Below, one piece after another: positions 26,706 to 33,767 of a stretch of DNA of 64,000 bases. The stretch is from an uncultured Francisella sp. Lineage in GTDB: Bacteria; Pseudomonadota; Gammaproteobacteria; Burkholderiales; Neisseriaceae. How positions within the stretch are numbered: position 1 is the first letter of the stretch; every line of letters begins with the position of its first letter. The stretch spans positions 434,001-498,000 of the forward strand of contig CALTVE010000001.1 in the NCBI GenBank assembly GCA_943913135.1, in the 5' to 3' direction. The notes below the pieces were generated by a model, which searched no databases, was not told the origin of the DNA, and was given only the letters and a program-made list of their open reading frames with translations. A program made the position numbers and the translations under genes.

Positions 26706-28427
26706 TTACATACGTTGTAAAACATCTATCCCTAAAAAATTTAACCCCTTTTTCAAAATTTCACCTGTTAAAGCGGCCAAAGCAAGGCGAGAATCTCTTT
26801 TTTCTTCTATCGCATTTAACACCGTACTATGTTCATAAAAACGGCTAAATTCAGTGCTTAAGGCATAAAGATAATTGGCTAAATAATGCGGTTTATTATC
26901 TTTTACTACCTGGAGTAATATTTCTTCAAATTGATTTAATAAAAGCGCCAAAGATCTTTCCTCACCGGTTATCACTATCTTTCCTTTTACTCCAGTTCTC
27001 TCTTTGGCCGCCTTACGCAGTAAGCTTTGAATGCGTACATAAGCATAAAGCAGATAAGGAGCCGTATTTCCCTCTAAAGAAAGCATCGCATCTAAATTAA
27101 AAATATAGTCGCTAAGACGATTTCTTGATAAATCGGCATATTTGACTGCAGCAATACCTACGATTTCAGCAAAGTAAGTGAGTTCTTCTTCGCTTAGATG
27201 ACTGTTTTTTTCCTGCAAAACAGTTTTTGCGCGTATGACCGCTTCCTCTAATAAATCGACTAACTTTACCGTTCCTCCTTCACGAGTTTTAAAAGGGCGC
27301 CCTTCTTCATCCATCATAGTGCCAAAAGCTACATGCTCAGCTTTTATTTTTTCACTTAACCAACCGGCAGCAGAAGAAACAGCAAACAAAGCTTTAAAAT
27401 GTAGACTTTGACGCGAATCTACTACATACAGTAAGCGCGTGGGAGCTAAACTTTCCACATTTTCTTTTAAAGCGGCTAAATCCGTGGTGGCATATAAAAA
27501 ACCGCCACCTTTTTTCTGAATAATCCACACTTCATCTTGGATATTTTTATCAGGCAATACGGTGTTGAGATAAACCAATACTGTTCCGTTTTCCTGCACT
27601 GCAATTTTTTTTGCTAATAGATTCGCCACGATGGAAGCCAACTGGTGACGATAGCTGGATTCCCCTTTAATATCTTTCTTTTGTAACCGTACGTTAAGAC
27701 GGCGGTAAAGCTTATCAATATGTTCTACCGATAAAAAAACAAATTCTTGCCATTTAGAAAGGACTGCTTTATTACCCTCATGCAGACGCACCACGAATTG
27801 ACGTGCCTTCTCGGCAAAAGAAGGGTCTTCATCAAAACGTTTTTTCGCCTGACGATAAAAATGCTCTAAATCTTTTAATAATAAAGTATTTTTTTCCTCT
27901 ATTTCATCTAGATAGGCAATGAGCATACCAAACTGAGTTCCCCAATCACCTACGTGATTTTGAGCAATGACTTTAGCCCCTAAGCCTTCATACAAGCGAT
28001 GCAAGCTATCACCAATTAACGTAGAGCGTAAATGCCCTACATGCATTTCTTTGGCAAGGTTAGGAGAAGAGTAATCAATGATTACAGTTTGCCCTTTGAG
28101 AAGTTCTGGCAGTTGGAGCTGTCCTTGAGGGTAGATAGTGGCTAAATTTTGCCCTAAAAAAGCATCGGTTAATTTTAAATTGATAAACCCTGGCCCCGCC
28201 ACTCCAGCCGTATCAATTAAATTGTTTTCTGGAAGATGGCGAATAATATTTTTTGCCAATTCTTGCGGATTACACTTTAGCTTTTTTGCTGCGCTCATAG
28301 CTCCATTAACTTGATAATCACCAAATTGAGGGTTTTTCGCTCCTTCTAAAATAACCGGCATCTCTTTTAAGCCCGCTGCTAAAAAAGCTTCTTTAAATAA
28401 ATCTTCTAATAAGGCTTTTACTGCCAT
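26706..28427 (-). CDS. argS: Arginyl-tRNA synthetase
   Basis: 573 residues, a class I synthetase charging tRNA-Arg. The HIGH motif is HVGHLRSTLIGD after NLAKEM; the N-terminal Add-1 domain contains NGAMSAAKKLKCNP and GPGFINLKL; the C-terminal DALR anticodon-binding domain ends FYEHSTVLNAIEEKRDSRLALAA and LNFLGIDVLQRM. KMSKS is degenerate, as in many ArgS (EEGRPFKTREGGTVKL). It appears to head the long minus-strand run reaching glmS, and diverges from rlmB. Confidence 0.96.
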   Translation of the reverse strand: MAVKALLEDLFKEAFLAAGLKEMPVILEGAKNPQFGDYQVNGAMSAAKKLKCNPQELAKNIIRHLPENNLIDTAGVAGPGFINLKLTDAFLGQNLATIYPQGQLQLPELLKGQTVIIDYSSPNLAKEMHVGHLRSTLIGDSLHRLYEGLGAKVIAQNHVGDWGTQFGMLIAYLDEIEEKNTLLLKDLEHFYRQAKKRFDEDPSFAEKARQFVVRLHEGNKAVLSKWQEFVFLSVEHIDKLYRRLNVRLQKKDIKGESSYRHQLASIVANLLAKKIAVQENGTVLVYLNTVLPDKNIQDEVWIIQKKGGGFLYATTDLAALKENVESLAPTRLLYVVDSRQSLHFKALFAVSSAAGWLSEKIKAEHVAFGTMMDEEGRPFKTREGGTVKLVDLLEEAVIRAKTVLQEKNSHLSEEELTYFAEIVGIAAVKYADLSRNRLSDYIFNLDAMLSLEGNTAPYLLYAYVRIQSLLRKAAKERTGVKGKIVITGEERSLALLLNQFEEILLQVVKDNKPHYLANYLYALSTEFSRFYEHSTVLNAIEEKRDSRLALAALTGEILKKGLNFLGIDVLQRM

Positions 28428-28513
28428 TTTTAATGATCCTTGTTGCCAAACGGGCTAATAGTATCATTTTATCTTGCCATATCACTGCTATCCGTTAAAC
28501 TTAAGCGCAGTTT

Positions 28514-28519
28514 TATAAT
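28514..28519 (+). promoter_or_regulatory. Possible -10 element of rlmB
   Basis: A perfect TATAAT 16 bases before the rlmB ATG in the argS/rlmB divergent spacer. No convincing -35 hexamer is present at 16-18 bases, and the leader would be very short. Confidence 0.4.
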
Positions 28520-28534
28520 TAAAAACTCACATTT

Positions 28535-29290
28535 ATGAAAAAAGAGCGTTTGATCGCCGGTTTTCACGCTATTAATATTCGGCTATGGCAAAATCCCCAA
28601 AGCATACATACCCTCTATCTACAGGAAGGTAAAAGAAATCCTCGTTTAGAGGAAATTTATCAACAAGGGAAAAAACGTGGTATTCCCACTCATTTTGTTT
28701 CTTTACAACGTTTAGATCAGTTAACAAAAAGAGTGCGCCACCAAGGTGTTGTTGCTTTTATCGATGGCCAAATACCTTTTATGAGCTTAGAAGATTTAAT
28801 CGAAAATTTAGACCACCCTCCTCTTTTATTAATTCTAGATGAAGTAACTGACCCTCATAATCTGGGAGCCGCCTTAAGAGTGGCTGAAGCGATGGGCGTC
28901 GATGCCGTTATTGCCCCTAAAAACCACAGCGCCGGTTTAAGCGCTGTGGTAAGCCGCGTTTCTGCCGGCGCTGCCGAGCAGATCCCCTATATCATGGTCA
29001 GTAACTTATCACGGGCGATGAACTATCTTAAAAAAGAAGGGATATGGCTTTATGGCACAGCCTTGGAAGGAGAAGTAAGCCTTTTTGATAGCGATCTCCC
29101 TTCCGGCCTTGCTTGGGTGATGGGAGCCGAAGGTTCTGGTTTACGTCGACTGACGCGAAGCAACTGCGATAAACTGGTTTATATCCCGATGTATGGCACA
29201 GTAGAAAGTTTAAATGTATCGGTGAGCGCCGGCATTGTGTTAGCAGAAACACAAAGACAGTATCAACGGAAAAAAACACACCATTCTTGA
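28535..29290 (+). CDS. rlmB: 23S rRNA (guanosine-2251-2'-O)-methyltransferase
   Basis: 251 residues of the SPOUT/TrmH family. The N-terminal substrate-binding domain starts LIAGFHAINIRL; the catalytic domain has the three SPOUT motifs: DPHNLGAALRVAEAMGVDAVI, WVMGAEGSGLRRL and IPMYGTVESLNVSVSAGIVLAET. It methylates G2251 in the P loop of 23S rRNA. rnr, its usual partner, is not adjacent. Its final codons contain the -35 of the htpG heat-shock promoter. Confidence 0.94.
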   Translation: MKKERLIAGFHAINIRLWQNPQSIHTLYLQEGKRNPRLEEIYQQGKKRGIPTHFVSLQRLDQLTKRVRHQGVVAFIDGQIPFMSLEDLIENLDHPPLLLILDEVTDPHNLGAALRVAEAMGVDAVIAPKNHSAGLSAVVSRVSAGAAEQIPYIMVSNLSRAMNYLKKEGIWLYGTALEGEVSLFDSDLPSGLAWVMGAEGSGLRRLTRSNCDKLVYIPMYGTVESLNVSVSAGIVLAETQRQYQRKKTHHS

Positions 29291-29313
29291 AAAACTTACC
29301 TGTGCCCCCATTT
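29286..29313 (+). promoter_or_regulatory. Sigma-32-type promoter of htpG
   Basis: CTTGAA at 29286-29291, a 14-base spacer, then CCCCATTT at 29306-29313. This closely copies the E. coli groE heat-shock promoter layout. The -35 overlaps the rlmB stop codon; the start of htpG is 40 bases downstream. Confidence 0.75.
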
Positions 29314-29352
29314 CTTCTGATCACAAAAAACCATGTTTAAGGAAATAGCAGG

Positions 29353-31251
29353 ATGAGCGAACAGAAGCACAGTTTTCAAACGGAAGTAAAGCAACTTTTG
29401 CAGTTGATGATTCACTCTCTTTATTCTAATAAAGAAATCTTTTTACGAGAGCTCATTTCCAATGCAGCCGATGCTATCGATAAACTGCGCTTTGAAAGTC
29501 TGAAAACTCCGAACCTTCTAAAGGATAATGAACCCCTTAAAATCATCGTCACTGCGGATCAAGATCAACATACCCTTACCGTAGAAGATAACGGCATTGG
29601 GATGAGTGAAAAAGAAATTATTGAAAACTTAGGAACTATCGCCCACTCAGGGACTAAGGCCTTTTTGCACAATTTAACTGGTGACCAAAAAAAAGATGCT
29701 CATCTAATCGGTCAATTTGGGGTTGGCTTTTACTCCTCCTTCATCGTGGCCGACTCAGTAACAGTAGAAAGTCGCTCCGCTTATGAAGAGAGTAATCAAG
29801 GCGTATGTTGGCTAAGCGATGGCAACGGTGAATTTACCGTCAAACCCATAACCAAGGACCGTCGCGGCACTAAAGTAATTTTACATATTAAAAAAGAAGA
29901 TCATGAACTGCTTTCTGATTGGACCTTAAGACGCATCGTGACCACTTACAGCGATCATATTTCTGTGCCTATTTATATGAAGAAAGCACCCACTTACGAT
30001 GATAAAGGCAAAATGATTGAAAGTGACGAATTAGAAAGCGTTAACCAAGGACAAGCGCTTTGGACCCGCCCCAAAAATGAAATTACCAAAGCACAGTACC
30101 AGGAATTTTATAAACACTCAGCTCACGATTTTACGGATCCTTTAGCTTGGACCCACTTTAAAGTAGAAGGCAAACAAGAGTTTACCGGTTTACTCTATAT
30201 TCCCAGCCATCCCCCCTTTGATTTAAACCAGCATGCGGCCAGAAAAGGGTTAAAACTATATGTAAAACGTGTCTTTATTATGGATGATGCAGAAAAACTG
30301 TTGCCTGCTTATTTACGCTTTGTGCGCGGAACCATCGATAGCAGCGATCTTCCTTTAAACGTATCGCGTGAAATTCTGCAAGAGAGTAAAGCTTTAGAAA
30401 CCATTAAGGCCGGTAGTGTAAAAAAGGTATTGGACCTACTGGAAAAACTCTTCAAAAATGAAAAAGACACTTATAAAACTTTTTGGAATTTCTTTGGTGC
30501 AATCTTTAAAGAAGGAATGGCAGAAGACCATAAGAATAAAGAGCGTATCGCCTCTTTATCGCTATTTCGCAGCAGTAAAAAAGATGCGAACAGCTGGGTG
30601 AGCCTGGATGAATATATAAAACAAATGCCAGAAAATCAGGATAAGATCTACTACCTCACCGCCGATAATTATGCAGAAGCGAAAAATATCCCCCATTTGG
30701 AAATTTTCCTAAAAAAGGATATAGAAGTTTTGCTACTTACTGACCGGGTCGATGAATGGGTAGTGAGCGCCTTGAACGAATACAAAGGTAAAGCGTTAAC
30801 CAACATTGTTAAAGGTGAGCTTAACTTAGATAAGAATGCCGGTACTGAAAACGATAACCAAGAATCAGAAAAAGAGCATAAAGAAAAGGAAGCGTTCATA
30901 GAACCCTTCCAAAAAGCTCTGGGTGATAAAGTTGCAGGCGTACGTTTGACCGAACGTTTGGTAGAAAGCCCAGCTTGCTTGGTGGTGAAGGAAGATGAGG
31001 TAACCCCTCATTTAGCACGCCTATTAGAAAATACAGGGGCCAATGATTTATCTTTTACTAAAGCCAAACCCACCTTAGAAATCAATCCCAAACATCCTTT
31101 AGTAGCGCGAGTTGTAAAAGAGACAAATCTTGAAAAGCAAGCATCTTTAGCACGCTTAATTTACGATGAAGCCCTACTTGCCGAGGGGGGCAAATTAGAA
31201 AACCCAGCGGAATTTATCAAAAAGATGAATGAGCTGATTTTAAGTTATTAA
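29353..31251 (+). CDS. htpG: Molecular chaperone HtpG (Hsp90)
   Basis: 632 residues, close to E. coli HtpG (624). The GHKL ATPase motifs are intact: ELISNAADAIDKLRF, VEDNGIGMSEKE, GTIAHSGTKAF and IGQFGVGFYSSF. The middle domain has LPLNVSREILQ with the catalytic arginine, and the C-terminal dimerisation domain follows an acidic linker (NQESEKEHKEKE). It is a cytoplasmic ATP-dependent chaperone. AAGGA precedes the ATG at 29353. The stop codon marks the last chromosomal gene before the plasmid-like block. Confidence 0.97.
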   Translation: MSEQKHSFQTEVKQLLQLMIHSLYSNKEIFLRELISNAADAIDKLRFESLKTPNLLKDNEPLKIIVTADQDQHTLTVEDNGIGMSEKEIIENLGTIAHSGTKAFLHNLTGDQKKDAHLIGQFGVGFYSSFIVADSVTVESRSAYEESNQGVCWLSDGNGEFTVKPITKDRRGTKVILHIKKEDHELLSDWTLRRIVTTYSDHISVPIYMKKAPTYDDKGKMIESDELESVNQGQALWTRPKNEITKAQYQEFYKHSAHDFTDPLAWTHFKVEGKQEFTGLLYIPSHPPFDLNQHAARKGLKLYVKRVFIMDDAEKLLPAYLRFVRGTIDSSDLPLNVSREILQESKALETIKAGSVKKVLDLLEKLFKNEKDTYKTFWNFFGAIFKEGMAEDHKNKERIASLSLFRSSKKDANSWVSLDEYIKQMPENQDKIYYLTADNYAEAKNIPHLEIFLKKDIEVLLLTDRVDEWVVSALNEYKGKALTNIVKGELNLDKNAGTENDNQESEKEHKEKEAFIEPFQKALGDKVAGVRLTERLVESPACLVVKEDEVTPHLARLLENTGANDLSFTKAKPTLEINPKHPLVARVVKETNLEKQASLARLIYDEALLAEGGKLENPAEFIKKMNELILSY

Positions 31252-31650
31252 AACCATACTATCTCATCCAAAAACATAAAAATGTAAATCAAGTAGTGAT
31301 GCGCAATAAACTTCACTAGGTGTTCCTGGGACACCGATGCCAACGTTAAAGTGATTCACCATTTTGAAGTCTATTTTTGGTCTTCGAAAATGGGGTTATC
31401 CCCAGGCCTTTTAAAGGTAAATAGGACAGGAGAATTACTTTATAAGGCAGTGACTTGAGAGTTCCTGGTTCTAAAAGAGATTAAATCGTCAAGCACTCAT
31501 TATTTTAAATGAGGGCCTCAATAATAGAGGCCTCTAGAAAAAATATTTGACTTTGATAAAAAATAGGAATAATGTTGCTGAAAATTTAGGTGGGCCCAAG
31601 ATGAAAACCGTCTCTCAGAACCGGTTAAACCCCTAAATACGGCAGACAAA
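31252..31650 (+). promoter_or_regulatory. Palindrome-rich non-coding leader of repA
   Basis: About 400 bases without a gene, dense in inverted repeats: quasi-palindrome GGTGTTCCTGGGACACC (31319-31335); stem CCATTTTGAAG / CTTCGAAAATGG (31359-31393); TGGGG-TTAT-CCCCA (31391-31404); CTCATT / AATGAG just before 31515; and GAGGGCCTC and GAGGCCTC (31511-31519, 31526-31533), each palindromic. A -35-like TTGACT follows at 31547. This could be an origin, operators or a copy-control leader for the RepA gene. No clear directly repeated iterons were found by eye. Confidence 0.5.
31547..31575 (+). promoter_or_regulatory. Possible repA promoter
   Basis: TTGACT at 31547-31552 is followed after 17 bases by TAATGT at 31570-31575, a weak -10. 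The twin GAGG(G)CCTC palindromes lie immediately upstream of the -35, where an autorepressor could bind. Confidence 0.35.
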
Positions 31651-32838
31651 GTGAAGTCTAATATAACCAACAATACTCTTAAAGAAAAAGATAGTGAAAT
31701 CGGTAGCAACTCAATAGAGTTTATACCTGCCCAAGAAACTACCCCCTTCTTCTCAGAAAAACTATACGAGCGCTCCTCACTCCGTTCGGACATGCATTCG
31801 CTCGATCAGCCGATTTTTGCTCTAAAAACCGGTCTTCATCACGCTGAATTTACCGTTAACGGTAAAAAAACGACGGTTATCGGCAATCCCAAATTCGGGG
31901 GCATTGCGACAATGGAGGATCGCAAAATATGGCTATTCGCAGCTTCTAAATTTGGCCAAGCGTTAAACGCCGGCCGCCCCATTTTCCAACCCCTCCGCTT
32001 TCAAGCTGCCGAATACTTGAAATGGGCCGGCAAAGATATAGGTGGCCAACAATATGCAGATTTAGAAAAAAGCCTAAACCGCTTAATGGGAACGATATTG
32101 AAAACCGAGATTAAAGCGGGAGGTAAAGAAGTTGAAGGCCCAGAACCCTTGATAACCAGGGGCCGCATGAGCCGTAGGAGGGGGGTCAAGAAAGGCGAAG
32201 CAAAGGATACTTATATTGAGTTGACCTTCCCAGAGTTCTTTATGAGGCAAATCAAGGCCAAGGAAATCAAAGTCTTACACCCCGACTTCCTCAAACTAAG
32301 GAGCAATATTGACAAAGCTATCTATTGCACATCGATCAAAATGCTGGGCAAGAAACCCACCCACTCGATCGGTTTGGCCAAGCTTTCTAAGCATATCGGC
32401 ACCAAAAGCGCCTTGAAAGAATTCCGTTCCTTCATAAGACAACTGGTTAAAGAACAGCGCCTTCCAGGCCTCTATGTGGCATTCGACGCCCACAAAGATC
32501 TCGTCACCTTCATCAAAAGTGAAACACAAGAACCCAAGAATACGAGTCAATCCACTGAGAAATCCAAGGATAGAAGGAGTTGGCAAAGAAAAAATGCCCA
32601 AAATATCAACGAGAGAATCCTAAATTTACGAGTTTGGGCTGAGCATCTCTTCGGCCATAGCAATTATGACATTTTCAAAACCAGTATTCTAAGTTTTGAG
32701 GCCCTACACACTTACTTGCTTCATTTCCCAGATGATTATGTCAAAGATAAAATCAGGCAATTTATCACCGTCCGATTTACTGATAAGCGCAACCCGCGAG
32801 GCTACTTTTATAGTCTACTGGAAAAGGACTATAAATGA
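31651..32838 (+). CDS. repA: Plasmid replication initiator RepA (RPA family)
   Basis: 395 residues from GTG 31651; an internal ATG at 31792 is an alternative start. From about residue 47 it follows the RPA replication-initiator family closely: DMHSLDQPIFALKT, FGGIATMEDRKIWLFAASK, LRFQAAEYL, YADLEKSLNRLMGTILKTEI, then TYIELTFPEFFMRQI, VLHPDFLKLRSNIDKAIYC and TKSALKEFRSFIRQL. Such proteins bind plasmid origins through paired winged-helix domains. The last 100 residues are a basic, less conserved tail. The stop TGA overlaps the ATG of virB1 (ATGA), so initiator and secretion genes appear to be one operon. It marks the block as plasmid-derived. Confidence 0.9.
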   Translation: MKSNITNNTLKEKDSEIGSNSIEFIPAQETTPFFSEKLYERSSLRSDMHSLDQPIFALKTGLHHAEFTVNGKKTTVIGNPKFGGIATMEDRKIWLFAASKFGQALNAGRPIFQPLRFQAAEYLKWAGKDIGGQQYADLEKSLNRLMGTILKTEIKAGGKEVEGPEPLITRGRMSRRRGVKKGEAKDTYIELTFPEFFMRQIKAKEIKVLHPDFLKLRSNIDKAIYCTSIKMLGKKPTHSIGLAKLSKHIGTKSALKEFRSFIRQLVKEQRLPGLYVAFDAHKDLVTFIKSETQEPKNTSQSTEKSKDRRSWQRKNAQNINERILNLRVWAEHLFGHSNYDIFKTSILSFEALHTYLLHFPDDYVKDKIRQFITVRFTDKRNPRGYFYSLLEKDYK

Positions 32839-33416
32839 TAATGCCTTTCTCTGACCTTGCGAACCAATGCGCCCCCTACGTTCACCAAGATACGATAAGC
32901 TCCCTAGTAAGCACAGAAAGCTCTCTAAACCCCTACGCCATAGCGGTGGTACGCCCCCATATCCCCTACCGTAATCCTCGTACTCGAAAAGAGGCGCTGG
33001 CGTTAATTGCGCGCCTTGAAACCATTAACGCCAACTACTCTGTCGGTCTTGGGCAGATTAACAGCGCTAACTTTAAGCGATTTAGGTTGACCGCCGCTGA
33101 TCTGTTAGATCCCTGTATCAATTTGCAAGCGGCGCAAAAGGTGTTGTCAGAGTGCTATGAGCGTTATGGCAAAGTTAATAAAGCCCTTTCTTGTTATTAC
33201 TCAGGAAACCCCAGGATAGGGTATTACCTTGAGAAATCAGGCACGTCGTATGTACAACGCGTCCACACCCGATTTAGGCAACTGAAAGCTAATCCTAAGA
33301 TCTGGATTCCTTCTCTTGCCAGTGAACCCATGGCTCATCCCATTAAACGGAGAAGTACAGCTAGAAAATTTTTGAAACGCAAAAATGTTTTTCAAATAAA
33401 ATACGCACGATTTTAG
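32835..33416 (+). CDS. virB1: VirB1-like lytic transglycosylase
   Basis: 193 residues with an SLT/goose-lysozyme-like domain. The catalytic glutamate is in SLVSTESSLNPYAIAVV, followed by SVGLGQINSANFKRF and NLQAAQKVLSECYERYG, then the ALSCYYSGNP motif. It opens peptidoglycan for assembly of the secretion channel. No convincing signal peptide is visible at the chosen start; VirB1 proteins usually have one, so export may be signal-poor or the N-terminus is atypical. ATG overlaps the repA stop. It is first in the standard virB order. Confidence 0.9.
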   Translation: MIMPFSDLANQCAPYVHQDTISSLVSTESSLNPYAIAVVRPHIPYRNPRTRKEALALIARLETINANYSVGLGQINSANFKRFRLTAADLLDPCINLQAAQKVLSECYERYGKVNKALSCYYSGNPRIGYYLEKSGTSYVQRVHTRFRQLKANPKIWIPSLASEPMAHPIKRRSTARKFLKRKNVFQIKYARF

Positions 33417-33441
33417 TTTTTTTTATTAATGGAGGTTAATT

Positions 33442-33765
33442 ATGTTGAAAATATTAAGAAAATCATATCAATCTATAATCGATAAAAAAAGAGAGATTGT
33501 CGCGATGGCTTTGACCTCTATAATGACGGGTCAAATAGCTTTAGCGGCAGGCGGAGGAGGCTTAGGACAAACTAAAACCTTCCTAGAACGCTTTAACGGC
33601 GCCCTTCATGGCCTCGCTATTGTGGTTACCGTTATAGCCATTACGCTTTGTGGCTTTAAGATTTTGTTTAACGGAGAATCCGTTAGGGACTGCAAAAATA
33701 TCATAATTGGCGCGGCATTCATCGTTGGGGCCGTTGAAGTGACGAACATGCTGTACGGCAAATAA
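33442..33765 (+). CDS. virB2: VirB2-like major pilin
   Basis: 107 residues of the TrbC/VirB2 type. A long basic signal region ends ALTSIMTGQIALAAGGGG with likely cleavage after ALA or nearby, leaving a short mature pilin with two hydrophobic helices (LHGLAIVVTVIAITLCGFKILF and NIIIGAAFIVGAVEVTNMLYG in part). GGAGG six bases before the ATG is one of the strongest ribosome sites in the operon, fitting a high-demand subunit. virB3-virB4 follows after 2 bases. Confidence 0.88.
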   Translation: MLKILRKSYQSIIDKKREIVAMALTSIMTGQIALAAGGGGLGQTKTFLERFNGALHGLAIVVTVIAITLCGFKILFNGESVRDCKNIIIGAAFIVGAVEVTNMLYGK

Positions 33766-33767
33766 TC

